Positions 18,073 to 26,375 of a stretch of DNA of 64,000 bases are shown piece by piece. This stretch comes from Clostridiales bacterium (lineage in GTDB: Bacteria > Bacillota > Clostridia > Christensenellales > Pumilibacteraceae): positions 14,174 through 78,173 of the forward strand of contig JAAVHP010000025.1 in assembly GCA_014799665.1 (NCBI GenBank), read 5' to 3'. The position numbers were made by a program, and so were the translations under genes. The notes under the pieces are model-generated. The model did not search any database, was not told the DNA's origin, and worked only from the letters and a program-made list of their open reading frames with translations. Position 1 is the first letter of the stretch. Each line of letters begins with the position of its first letter.

Positions 18073-19650
18073 ATGGAAATGATCTACGGCGTAAAAGACA
18101 GGCCGAAATTCGGTCGGCTTTTACTCTTTTCGCTGCAACAACTGCTGGCGATACTCGCGGCTACGATTGCCGTCCCGATGATCGTAAAGAACGGGATGTC
18201 GCCTGCGGCGGCGCTGTTCGGCGCGGGTATCGGCACGTTCGTTTACCTGCTCTTTACCAAGTTCAAAAGCCCCGTGTTCCTCGGCAGCTCGTTCGCGTTC
18301 CTCGGCTCTATGGCTGCGGCGTTTGCAGGCGGCGTGTCCATGTCGCTCGGCTATCTCGGACTTATTATCGGTGCGGTGTTCGCGGGACTTGTGTACGTGA
18401 TAATCGCGGTCATAGTCAAGTTTGCGGGCGTTAAGTGGATAGACAAAATCATGCCTGCGGTCGTTATCGGACCTACGGTCGCTATCATCGGGTTGTCGCT
18501 TGCAGGCAACGCGATAGGCGATCTCATGAAGGGCAGTGCGACTTACGACGTAACTTCGATCGTAGCAAAGATAGTTGACGGTATGCCCGTGATTGAGAAC
18601 GGCGTTGTAGTTACCGAGGAGATAACCACGACTTTCACATACGCCAATACGTTTATCGCATTGCTTTGCGGACTTGTAACGCTTATCGTCACGATCGTGT
18701 GTTCGGTATACGGCAAGAAAATGGTCAAAATGATACCCTTCGTTATCGGTATCCTTTCGGGCTACGCGCTTGCCGCTATATTTACCGGATTCAGCTATAT
18801 AGAGGGTGCCGAATGCCTTCGCGTTATCAACTTCGATACGTTCAGCACGCTCGGACAAGCCTCGGCATGGTATCCCGACTTCTCGTTCATAACCGCTTTC
18901 TCCGGTAACTACGTTGCACCCGAGGGTGGCACGATAGGTGGATATATCGGCACGATCGCCGTTGCGTACATACCCGTCGCGTTCGTCGTGTTCGCAGAGC
19001 ACATCGCCGACCACAAGAACATTTCGTCCATTATCGAAACCGATCTACTTAAAGACCCCGGACTTCACCGCACGCTTCTCGGCGACGGCGTAGGCTCGAT
19101 CGCGGGTGCGTTCTTCGGCGGCTGCCCCAACACCACCTACGGCGAATCGGTCGGCTGCGTGGCTATATCGCGCAACGCTTCGGTCGCTACTATATTCGTG
19201 ACTGCGTGCATGGCGATTATTGCGGCGTTCCTTGCGCCGTTTACGCTCTTCCTCGCCAGCATTCCCAGCTGTGTAATGGGCGGCGTGTGTATCGCGCTCT
19301 ACGGCTTTATCGCCGTAAGCGGTCTTAAAATGATCCAGAAGGAAGACCTCGACGACCACCGCAACCTGTTCACCGTTTGCGTTATCCTTATCGCCGGTGT
19401 GGGCGGCATGGCGCTCAAAATCGGTCAGGTCACCATTACCGAAGTCGCGTGCGCGCTTATCCTCGGTATCATAGTCAACCTCATAGTCAATATCAAGAAA
19501 AAGAAAGGCGCCGAAACCGAAAACGGCGAAACGGTAAACGCTTCCGCAGAACCCGAAGCCGTCGAGCAACCGACGGCCGAATCGACCGAAAGCGAAGCTC
19601 AAACGGAAGCGGCTGCAACCTCCGACGAGCGAGCTCCCGAAAAGGAATAG
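18073..19650 (+). CDS. uraA: Uracil permease (NCS2 family)
   Basis: The 525-aa protein has about 14 hydrophobic segments and NCS2 hallmarks, including the central FAEHIADHKN (conserved Glu and His of the substrate site) and GGCPNTTYGES. The C-terminal 60 residues are an acidic Glu/Thr/Ala-rich tail that is not part of the transport core and lengthens the protein over the usual 430. It imports uracil with protons. GGAAGG lies before the ATG. upp follows 13 bp downstream, so uptake and salvage of uracil are co-expressed under the attenuator leader. Confidence 0.92.
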   Translation: MEMIYGVKDRPKFGRLLLFSLQQLLAILAATIAVPMIVKNGMSPAAALFGAGIGTFVYLLFTKFKSPVFLGSSFAFLGSMAAAFAGGVSMSLGYLGLIIGAVFAGLVYVIIAVIVKFAGVKWIDKIMPAVVIGPTVAIIGLSLAGNAIGDLMKGSATYDVTSIVAKIVDGMPVIENGVVVTEEITTTFTYANTFIALLCGLVTLIVTIVCSVYGKKMVKMIPFVIGILSGYALAAIFTGFSYIEGAECLRVINFDTFSTLGQASAWYPDFSFITAFSGNYVAPEGGTIGGYIGTIAVAYIPVAFVVFAEHIADHKNISSIIETDLLKDPGLHRTLLGDGVGSIAGAFFGGCPNTTYGESVGCVAISRNASVATIFVTACMAIIAAFLAPFTLFLASIPSCVMGGVCIALYGFIAVSGLKMIQKEDLDDHRNLFTVCVILIAGVGGMALKIGQVTITEVACALILGIIVNLIVNIKKKKGAETENGETVNASAEPEAVEQPTAESTESEAQTEAAATSDERAPEKE

Positions 19651-19663
19651 GATAGGTGAAAGC

Positions 19664-20302
19664 ATGAAACATTTCGATAACGTTACTATACTCGACCATC
19701 CGCTTATCAGCCACAAGATAGCTATACTGCGCTCGGTCGATACGCACACCAAAGACTTCCGCGAGCTTATCGAGGAAATAACCGTGCTCCTTACGTACGA
19801 GGCGTTCAAGGACGCGCCGACGCAGGTCGTAGAGGTCCAAACCCCGCTCGAAAAGTGCAAGCAGAAAATGGTTCAGGAAAACTCGATAGCGATCGTTCCC
19901 GTGCTCCGCGCGGGGCTCGGCATGGTGAGCGGCGTGCACGTTCTGTTCCCCACGGCAAAGGTCGGGCATATCGGTATGTACCGCGACGAGGAAACGCTCG
20001 AACCGCAGGAATACTACTGCAAGCTCCCCGAGGGTATCGAGAAGAAGCGCGCTATCGTGCTCGATCCCATGCTCGCAACGGGCGGCAGCGCCGACGCGGC
20101 TATCAAGCTTCTTAAAAAGAAGGGCTGCAAGGATATTCGGCAAATGTCGATCATCGCCGCGCCCGAGGGCGTTGAAAAGCTCGCCACCGCGCATCCCGAC
20201 GTAAAGATTTACGTGGCGGTGCTCGACAGATGCCTTAACGAGAACGGCTATATCCTTCCCGGTCTCGGCGACGCGGGCGACAGACTTTTCGGCACGAAAT
20301 AA
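19664..20302 (+). CDS. upp: Uracil phosphoribosyltransferase
   Basis: The 212-aa protein has the PRPP-binding loop in LDPMLATGGSADAAI (about 130-144) and the UPRT C-terminal signature PGLGDAGDRLFGTK. It converts uracil and PRPP to UMP. It pairs with uraA for pyrimidine salvage. AGGTG lies upstream of the ATG. Normal length. A strong terminator follows. Confidence 0.97.
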   Translation: MKHFDNVTILDHPLISHKIAILRSVDTHTKDFRELIEEITVLLTYEAFKDAPTQVVEVQTPLEKCKQKMVQENSIAIVPVLRAGLGMVSGVHVLFPTAKVGHIGMYRDEETLEPQEYYCKLPEGIEKKRAIVLDPMLATGGSADAAIKLLKKKGCKDIRQMSIIAAPEGVEKLATAHPDVKIYVAVLDRCLNENGYILPGLGDAGDRLFGTK

Positions 20303-20320
20303 GAGCAATTAAAAACAATC

Positions 20321-20348
20321 AACCGTCGCTTATAAAGCGGCGGTTTTT
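20321..20348 (+). terminator. Terminator after upp
   Basis: ACCGTCGCTT (20322-20331) pairs with AAGCGGCGGT (20335-20344), followed by TTTTG. Confidence 0.85.
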
Positions 20349-20374
20349 GTATGTCAAAAAAACAAATATTTCAG

Positions 20375-20417
20375 CGTAACTTTTCTTCGCTTCCTTCTTT
20401 TATTCAAAAGAAGGAAG
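20375..20417. repeat. Dispersed hairpin repeat, family A
   Basis: GTAACTTTTCTTCG precedes a perfect 12-bp hairpin CTTCCTTCTTTT / AAAAGAAGGAAG (20390-20401 with 20406-20417). Confidence 0.65.
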
Positions 20418-20425
20418 AAAATCTC

Positions 20426-20454
20426 TTGCAATTATCTTTTAGATATGATAAAAT
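20426..20454 (+). promoter_or_regulatory. Sigma-A promoter of secA
   Basis: TTGCAA (20426-20431), a 17-bp spacer and TAAAAT (20449-20454). It begins right after a family A hairpin. Confidence 0.7.
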
Positions 20455-20490
20455 GATAAATGTTGCATAGTATATGCGCGAGAGGTAACA

Positions 20491-23196
20491 ATGGGACTTA
20501 TTTCGTTTATAACAGGCAGTGACAACAGGCGCAACGTGCGCAGGCTCTCGGCAAAAGCCGAGCAAGTCCTCGCGCTCGAAGACAAGTTCGCGGCAATGTC
20601 CGACGACGAGCTTCGCGGCATGACCGAGATTTTCAAAAAGCGATATAAAGAGAATTTCGAAAGCCTCGACGATCTTTTGCCCGAGGCGTTTGCCGTCGTT
20701 CGCGAAGCGGGCAAGCGCGTACTCAATATGAAGCACTTCAAAGTGCAGATCATGGGCGGTATCGCATTGCACCAAGGCCGAATCGCCGAGATGCGTACGG
20801 GTGAAGGTAAAACGCTTGTATCGACTCTGCCCGCGTACCTTAACGCGCTTACGGGCAAGGGCGTTCACGTAGTCACGGTCAACGACTACCTCGCGCGCCG
20901 AGATGCGGAATGGATGGGTAAGATTCATAGGTTCTTGGGACTTACCGTCGGCGTTGCAGTTTCCGGCATGAGGCCCGACGCTAAGCGCAAGGCGTACAAC
21001 TGCGACATTACCTACGCCACCAATAACGAGCTCGGTTTCGACTACCTGCGCGACAACATGGTAGTGCGCCGCGAGGACATGGTCCAGCGCGATCTCGCGT
21101 TCGCCATAATCGACGAGGTAGACTCCATACTTATCGACGAAGCGCGTACCCCGCTCATCATTTCTGGCAAGGGCGGGAAGAGCAGCGAAATGTATAGCCG
21201 CGCCAACCGCTTTGCGCGTCGGCTCGTCAACGAAGAAGATTACGAGATAGACGAGAAGAAGCGCGCCATCAACCTTACCGAACAGGGTATCGAGCGCGCC
21301 GAAACGTACTTCGAGGTAGAGAACCTCGCTGATATCGAGAATACCGAACTTTATCATTATATCAACAACGCGCTCAAAGCGAACTTCATAATGCACCGCG
21401 ATCAGGACTATATCGTCAGCGACGGCGAGGTCGTCATAGTCGACGAGTTCACCGGTCGTCTTATGATAGGTCGGCGGTACAACGACGGCTTGCATCAAGC
21501 CATCGAAGCCAAAGAGAACGTGCGTATCCAGTCTGAGAACAAAACGCTCGCGACGATCACGTTCCAAAACTATTTCAGACTGTATGACAAGCTTTCGGGC
21601 ATGACGGGTACCGCCAAGACCGAGGAGAACGAGTTCCGCTCGATTTACAAGCTCGACGTCGTAACGATCCCCACCAACCTGCCTATTCAGCGCGTTGACG
21701 AGAACGACCTTTTGTTTATTAACAACAACGGCAAGATGCGCGCTATCGTCGCCGACATTAAAGAATGCTACGACCGCGGTCAGCCCGTTCTTGTAGGTAC
21801 GACCAACGTAGAAAAGAGCGAAGCGCTCAGCAAGATCCTTCGGCACGAAAAGATCCCGCACAACGTTCTCAACGCGAAGAACCATGCCAAGGAAGCGTCT
21901 ATCGTAGCACAGGCAGGCAAGTTGCATCAGGTCACGATCGCGACCAACATGGCGGGTCGTGGTACCGATATTATGCTCGGCGGCAACGCCGAATTCATGG
22001 CGAAAGAAAAGCTTGCCAAGGACGGCTTCGACGAGCCGACTATCGACCTTGCGGCGTCGGTGTTCCCCGCGGAGACCGAGGAAGTCAAGCAGGCGCGCGA
22101 GCTGTACAATAAGTACATGGACGAGTTCAAGGCGGAAGTCGCCGCTGAGAAAGAAAAGGTAATCGCGTTCGGCGGTCTGCGCATAATCGGCACGGAGCGC
22201 CACGAGTCTCGGCGTATCGATAACCAGCTCCGCGGTCGTGCCGGTCGTCAGGGCGATATGGGTTCGTCCATATTCTATCTGTCCGCCGAGGACGACGTTC
22301 TGCGGTTGTGGGGCGACAGGCTCAAAAAAGTCATGGGTATGTTCAAGGTGGACGAGGACACTCCGCTCGCCGCCAAGATCTTGTCCAAGCAGATAGAGAA
22401 CGCACAGCGCAATATAGAGGGGCGCAACTTCTCGGTGCGTAAGTCCGTTCTCGAATACGATAACGTAATGAACAAACAGCGCGAGATTATCTACGCGGAG
22501 CGCGGCAAAGTCCTTAAAGGTATGCCCATGCACGAGGAGATACTCAAAATCATGCGCGACCGTTGCGATACGGTCGTCGACGCTTACACCGATCCCAAGG
22601 TCGACTACGACGAGTGGGACGCGGAGGAGCTCAACAAAGAAGTGGAGCGCAAGCTTCTGCCGGGCGTCGTGGAGTTCTTCGACGAGGACAAGCTCAAAAA
22701 CTATGCGCTCGACGAGCTCAAAGATATGCTGTATCAAGCGGTCGAGAAAACGTATCAGGAAAAGATCGACGAAGCTACCGCGCACAACGTCAACTTCGAG
22801 GACATCGAGCGGTACGTCATGCTTCGCGTCGTTGACCAGAAATGGATGGACCATATCGACAACATGGACGCGCTTCGCAGCGGTATCGGCTTAAAGGCGT
22901 ACGGTCAGCAGGACCCCGTTATCGCGTACCAGCGCGAGGGCTTCGATATGTTCGACGAAATGATCTCGAACATTCACGAGGACGTTGTAACGATGCTCAT
23001 GCGCGCCAACGTCGAGTATCCGCCCGAACCGCCCAAGCAGGAGACCGTGCTTATAGAGAACCACGGCGACGGCGAGCGACAGGTCCAAGAACCCGACGTA
23101 ACGCCCAAGTCCAAGCAGGTAGGGCGTAACGATCCCTGTCCGTGCGGCAGCGGCAAGAAGTACAAGAACTGCTGCGGCAAAGACGAGAGCAACTAA
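20491..23196 (+). CDS. secA: Preprotein translocase ATPase SecA
   Basis: The 901-aa protein has the Walker A loop MRTGEGKTLV (about 101-110), Walker B IIDEVDSILIDEART, helicase motifs NMAGRGTDIMLGG and RIDNQLRGRAGRQGD, and the C-terminal SEC-C zinc site DPCPCGSGKKYKNCC. SecA binds preproteins and drives them through SecYEG with ATP. AGAGG before the ATG at 20491 supports the start. The gene is monocistronic, between its own promoter and a two-way terminator. Size and motifs are normal for Bacillota. Confidence 0.98.
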   Translation: MGLISFITGSDNRRNVRRLSAKAEQVLALEDKFAAMSDDELRGMTEIFKKRYKENFESLDDLLPEAFAVVREAGKRVLNMKHFKVQIMGGIALHQGRIAEMRTGEGKTLVSTLPAYLNALTGKGVHVVTVNDYLARRDAEWMGKIHRFLGLTVGVAVSGMRPDAKRKAYNCDITYATNNELGFDYLRDNMVVRREDMVQRDLAFAIIDEVDSILIDEARTPLIISGKGGKSSEMYSRANRFARRLVNEEDYEIDEKKRAINLTEQGIERAETYFEVENLADIENTELYHYINNALKANFIMHRDQDYIVSDGEVVIVDEFTGRLMIGRRYNDGLHQAIEAKENVRIQSENKTLATITFQNYFRLYDKLSGMTGTAKTEENEFRSIYKLDVVTIPTNLPIQRVDENDLLFINNNGKMRAIVADIKECYDRGQPVLVGTTNVEKSEALSKILRHEKIPHNVLNAKNHAKEASIVAQAGKLHQVTIATNMAGRGTDIMLGGNAEFMAKEKLAKDGFDEPTIDLAASVFPAETEEVKQARELYNKYMDEFKAEVAAEKEKVIAFGGLRIIGTERHESRRIDNQLRGRAGRQGDMGSSIFYLSAEDDVLRLWGDRLKKVMGMFKVDEDTPLAAKILSKQIENAQRNIEGRNFSVRKSVLEYDNVMNKQREIIYAERGKVLKGMPMHEEILKIMRDRCDTVVDAYTDPKVDYDEWDAEELNKEVERKLLPGVVEFFDEDKLKNYALDELKDMLYQAVEKTYQEKIDEATAHNVNFEDIERYVMLRVVDQKWMDHIDNMDALRSGIGLKAYGQQDPVIAYQREGFDMFDEMISNIHEDVVTMLMRANVEYPPEPPKQETVLIENHGDGERQVQEPDVTPKSKQVGRNDPCPCGSGKKYKNCCGKDESN

Positions 23197-23223
23197 CAAT
23201 TAAAAATTAATAATTAAAAATTA
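23197..23223. repeat. AT-rich dispersed repeat, family B
   Basis: AATTAAAAATTAATAATTAA, extended by another AAATTAAAA unit, sits directly before a terminator stem. Very similar AT strings occur at 13860-13880, 32489-32513, 43279-43300, 43347-43366, 57286-57306 and 60518-60534. Confidence 0.5.
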
Positions 23224-23257
23224 AAAGAGTGGTTTGTTTTTTGTAACCACTCTTTTT
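23224..23257. terminator. Bidirectional terminator between secA and DUF2828 gene
   Basis: AAAGAGTGGTT (23224-23234) pairs with AACCACTCTTT (23245-23255). It has A-rich left and T-rich right flanks, so it can end both convergent transcripts. Confidence 0.85.
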
Positions 23258-23265
23258 GATTTTTA

Positions 23266-24822
23266 TTATTTGATTGCTATTTCGACCTTGTCGTAGCGCG
23301 GGGTGGACAATTGTGCAAGTAAGCACTTGTACGGATCGAGGTCGCCGCTTAATACCATGCTCGCTATCGTCGGGCTGAACCCGCTGACGAGCGCTACGCC
23401 CAATTCGTTCTCGCGGACGGGAACTGTGAGCGTTCGGCTGTTTATATTCCAGAACACGAGCCGCGGTAGCTTATAGCCTTTTTCCTCGTAGCGCGCCCCG
23501 AGCTCCTCGAACAATCTCACGCCGTCCGCGTTGTTCGCGGTTAAATATACTTTACCTTTCGTTTTGCCGACGACGGCGCAATTATCGAATTCCATATCCG
23601 AAAGGATTAAGACGTTACGGGGCAGGTCGGCTTGGTTAAGCTTGTTTTTGACCGCAGTATTCAGTATTAAATCAAATACAGCTTCTATATTGGTGTTTGC
23701 GACCTCGCTGTACGCAAACGCCTTGGCGAGTTTGTCGTGCAGCGTTTTTTGTTTGGATAGGTCGATATAACGGGGCCGTTCGCTGAACGTAATGAACTTG
23801 TCTTTATACCGATCATTGCAACGCTCGGCGAAGTATATGCCGAGTGCGAACGCGACCTCCATCGCCTTTACTCGGGTGTTGCCCACACGGACGGTCATAC
23901 TGCTCGAACCGTCCACAACGCACATGGTCGAGTCGTCGCCGTCCACGTAGTCGGGTAGGGCGCGCCAAAGTTCTTCGAGCGTTTGGTCGAGCTCCTTGAC
24001 GGTAAGCGAATAATCTCCGTACGAATACGAATGAACTATATCGTGCGGGAACAGCACGCCTGAGTTTATCTTTTGCTCGCCGCGGCTGACCGATTCGAGA
24101 TAGGCGATGCGGCGGTCCTCGTCGTGCTTAAAAAACGCCTTGCCGTATATAAGGTTGGCGCGCGAGGGGACTGCCGAATAGTTTATCTCGCTCCACTCGT
24201 CGGCGCTCATCTGCACTTCCACTACCTTCAAGTATTTGCGGAGCGAGGATAACGCGGTGCGGTATTGCTTGTTCGTCATGCCGAGCGCGCGGCAAAGATA
24301 CTTTGCATACTCGACCGTTTCCTTACTCGTCGCGTTGAGCGAGGGCAACCACTTAGCCAGGAGCGATACGGGCTTGTTCGCGCGCATTGCTTTAAGGTCG
24401 GCGTTAAGCTGCTCGCGAATAAGAGAAATCGCGTCTTTTTCGACGGGCGTGCTGAGCAGGGTAACTACGTTATCCCAGCGCGTGTATTCGGGGATGAGCG
24501 GGATAAGCTTTTTTGCAAGCTCGGGCTCGGAGTACGCGAGATATGCCATGCCGAGACGGAACAGCCTGCGTTCGCCCATGCCGCCGCGCACGTCGCCGGC
24601 AAAGAACAGCCATTTAACGGCGAGCGTTTTGTCCTCATGGAACACGCGCGCAAATCGCTTAACGACTTCTATCTCCGGACAGCTGCGCAAGGACGATACC
24701 GCGAAATTGATGTCGAGCAATTCTTTTCCTGATGTGCTAAACCCAAGCGCACCGTTTTCGGTGACCGAAACGTTACGCTCGTTATCCAGCACGTTTTTTA
24801 TCATGTCCATGAAATTGCTCAT
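23266..24822 (-). CDS. DUF2828 protein: Ro60/TROVE-like helical domain plus VWA domain
   Basis: The 518-aa protein matches the DUF2828 family pattern as I know it. The N-terminal, all-helical part (about 1-290) contains GDVRGGMGERRLFRLG (about 76-91), IPEYTRWDNV, the segment INYSAVPSRANLIY and SGVLFPHDIV. The C-terminal VWA domain (about 298-500) has MIDAS residues D-G-S-S-S near 303-307 and LSDMEFD. Helical repeats followed by VWA is also the architecture of Ro60/TROVE proteins, which bind Y RNAs and misfolded RNA; a similar RNA role here is inference. The start is ATG 24822; the nearest strong Shine-Dalgarno (GGAGGG at 24839-24844) is 16 bases away, longer than normal. Its 5' leader holds the tRNA-like RNA described next. 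Confidence 0.85.
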   Translation of the reverse strand: MSNFMDMIKNVLDNERNVSVTENGALGFSTSGKELLDINFAVSSLRSCPEIEVVKRFARVFHEDKTLAVKWLFFAGDVRGGMGERRLFRLGMAYLAYSEPELAKKLIPLIPEYTRWDNVVTLLSTPVEKDAISLIREQLNADLKAMRANKPVSLLAKWLPSLNATSKETVEYAKYLCRALGMTNKQYRTALSSLRKYLKVVEVQMSADEWSEINYSAVPSRANLIYGKAFFKHDEDRRIAYLESVSRGEQKINSGVLFPHDIVHSYSYGDYSLTVKELDQTLEELWRALPDYVDGDDSTMCVVDGSSSMTVRVGNTRVKAMEVAFALGIYFAERCNDRYKDKFITFSERPRYIDLSKQKTLHDKLAKAFAYSEVANTNIEAVFDLILNTAVKNKLNQADLPRNVLILSDMEFDNCAVVGKTKGKVYLTANNADGVRLFEELGARYEEKGYKLPRLVFWNINSRTLTVPVRENELGVALVSGFSPTIASMVLSGDLDPYKCLLAQLSTPRYDKVEIAIK

Positions 24823-24860
24823 ACCGATTTCGACTGTACCCTCCTTTGAGATTTAGTTGT

Positions 24861-24975
24861 GGGAGCGGATGGACTCGAACCACCGACACACGGCTTCTTA
24901 GCTACAAAAAATTTGCTGTACGAGATTATTTCTAACCTCGTTTTTTCGTTGCTCTACCGACTGAGCTACGCTCCC
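24861..24975 (-). ncRNA. tRNA-mimic RNA, candidate Y RNA partner of the DUF2828 protein
   Basis: Read 24975 to 24861, the RNA has a 7-bp acceptor stem GGGAGCG/CGCTCCC and TA at positions 8-9. The D arm is GCTC-AGTCGGTA-GAGC, and the T arm is GGTGG-TTCGAGT-CCATC (one G-U pair). The anticodon arm and variable loop are replaced by a 66-nt insert (24891-24956). The insert holds an 8-bp hairpin CGAGGTTA-GAAA-TAATCTCG and an outer A6/U6-type helix. No 5-bp stem with 7-nt loop can be drawn, so it should not decode. Total length is 115 nt and CCA is not encoded. It lies 38 bases upstream of the DUF2828 start on the same strand. Alternatives: an interrupted tRNA gene or a tRNA pseudogene. Confidence 0.68.
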
Positions 24976-24999
24976 GTATATGTATTATCCAAGCAAATT

Positions 25000-25115
25000 C
25001 GTGCGCTAATCTTACTGTCGATTTGCGCGCTAAGTTCGTCCGCGCACCGCGCACGTAGCGCCGCTACGAACGCGGCACACGTCCTGCTTATCACTCAAAT
25101 CGCCTACGTAATATT
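25000..25115 (-). other. GC-rich structured leader upstream of the tRNA-mimic RNA
   Basis: On the minus strand CGATTTG and CAAATCG enclose a very GC-rich hairpin region including CGTAGC-GGC-GCTACG and GTTCG/CGAAC pairs. It lies between the promoter at 25151-25179 and the tRNA-mimic RNA, so it would be part of the same primary transcript. No coding signal was recognised in 24976-25254. Confidence 0.45.
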
Positions 25116-25150
25116 AACGCGTCATTTGCTCGTATAATACGGTGTGTATT

Positions 25151-25179
25151 ATTCTATCATATAAATATTTGATTGTCAA
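25151..25179 (-). promoter_or_regulatory. Sigma-A promoter driving the tRNA-mimic RNA and DUF2828 gene
   Basis: On the minus strand TTGACA (25179-25174), a 17-bp spacer and TAGAAT (25156-25151). The transcript should start near 25144, about 170 nt before the tRNA-like part. Confidence 0.75.
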
Positions 25180-25210
25180 TACCATTAGAATTACGTTTTT
25201 TCAAAAACAC

Positions 25211-25239
25211 TTGACTTAAATACACGACTCTTATATAAT
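25211..25239 (+). promoter_or_regulatory. Sigma-A promoter of prfB
   Basis: TTGACT (25211-25216), a 17-bp spacer and TATAAT (25234-25239). The ATG at 25255 lies 15 bases after the -10 box, so the leader is about 9 nt at most and carries no Shine-Dalgarno. Confidence 0.75.
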
Positions 25240-25254
25240 ATAAAATGTATAGCT

Positions 25255-26352
25255 ATGGATATAGAAGAAATCAAAAATCGAATAAAAGACGCCAAGAACA
25301 TGATTTCGGACGCGTACGCCGCAGTCGACGCGAGTAAGCTCGAAAGTCGGCTCAAAGAGCTTGTGGAAAAACAAAACGATCCCAATCTCTATGCCGATCC
25401 CAAAGCAGCGCAGGCGGTCAACAGCGAGGCTAAGTATATCGACGATACGCTCGCACGCTACAAAAAGCTGTTCCGCACGGTAGACGATCTTAACGACATG
25501 GCGGAGCTACTCGAAGTCGAGCCCGACGGCGAGCTCGCCGAGGAGCTTTCGTCGGCGTCCGTCGCGCTCTATAAGGATGCGGAAGCGGTGCAGATCTCGG
25601 CGCTTCTCCGCGGTGAGTACGACAAGGCGGACGCCATACTCTCGCTCCATGCGGGCGCGGGCGGTACGGAAGCTCAGGACTGGGTGCAGATGCTTTTCCG
25701 TATGTATAAAATGTATTGCGAAAAGTCGGGGTACTCTGTCGAGGTCGTCGATCGCTTGGATGGCGACGAGGCGGGGATCAAGTCTATAACGTTCATTGCG
25801 CGCGGCATAAACGCGTACGGCTATCTTAAAGCCGAAAAGGGCGTGCACCGCTTGGTGCGCATTTCGCCGTTCGACGCCAACGCGCGTCGGCACACCTCGT
25901 TCGCGAGTCTCGAAGTCATGCCCGAGATCAAGGACGATATTACAATCACTATCAATCCCGACGAGATACGCGTCGATACTTACCGCAGCAGCGGCGCTGG
26001 TGGTCAGCACATAAACAAGACCGACTCGGCTATACGCATTACGCATTTCCCGACGGGTATAGTCGTGACCTGCCAGAACGAGCGGTCGCAAACGCAAAAC
26101 CGCGAAATGGCAATGACCATGCTCAAATCCAAGCTCGTCGAGCTCAAAGAGCGCGAAGCCGCCGAGAAAGCGGCGAGCATAAAGGGCGATCTCAAAAAGA
26201 TCGAATGGGGCAGTCAGATCCGCTCGTACGTGTTCCAGCCGTACACGCTCGTCAAGGACCACCGTACTAACTACGAGGACAGCGACATTCAGTCGGTAAT
26301 GGACGGGGATATAGGCGAATTTATTATAGACTATCTAAAAAAATCCGTTTAG
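25255..26352 (+). CDS. prfB: Peptide chain release factor 2
   Basis: The 365-aa protein has the RF2 stop-codon recognition motif SPF (RISPFDANARRHTSF) and the peptidyl-hydrolysis GGQ motif (SSGAGGQHINKTDSA). It releases peptides at UAA and UGA. The frame is continuous through the region equivalent to the E. coli frameshift site (AYAAVDASKLESRLKEL), so the autoregulatory +1 frameshift found in many prfB genes is absent. The mRNA leader is very short and has no ribosome site. tsaD follows 23 bp downstream. Confidence 0.96.
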   Translation: MDIEEIKNRIKDAKNMISDAYAAVDASKLESRLKELVEKQNDPNLYADPKAAQAVNSEAKYIDDTLARYKKLFRTVDDLNDMAELLEVEPDGELAEELSSASVALYKDAEAVQISALLRGEYDKADAILSLHAGAGGTEAQDWVQMLFRMYKMYCEKSGYSVEVVDRLDGDEAGIKSITFIARGINAYGYLKAEKGVHRLVRISPFDANARRHTSFASLEVMPEIKDDITITINPDEIRVDTYRSSGAGGQHINKTDSAIRITHFPTGIVVTCQNERSQTQNREMAMTMLKSKLVELKEREAAEKAASIKGDLKKIEWGSQIRSYVFQPYTLVKDHRTNYEDSDIQSVMDGDIGEFIIDYLKKSV

Positions 26353-26375
26353 CACATTTAAGGCGAACTACTACA

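Noticed and set aside
20404..22854. 816-codon open frame antisense to secA
   Set aside because: It mirrors the secA codons, has no ribosome site and no recognisable domain; long antisense frames are expected opposite genes with strong codon bias.
24861..24975. An ordinary class II tRNA (Leu, Ser or Tyr type) with a long variable arm
   Set aside because: After the D arm no 5-bp stem with a 7-nt anticodon loop can be formed, and the insert is 66 nt, too long for anticodon arm plus variable arm.
24859..25137. Plus-strand open frame of about 92 codons
   Set aside because: It runs antisense through the tRNA-like RNA and its leader, has no ribosome site and a composition unlike the coding genes.
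25245..25340. A programmed frameshift in prfB
   Set aside because: The reading frame is continuous from the ATG at 25255 with all N-terminal RF2 residues; the alternative ATG at 25245 leads to a different frame ending in TAA with no slippery site.
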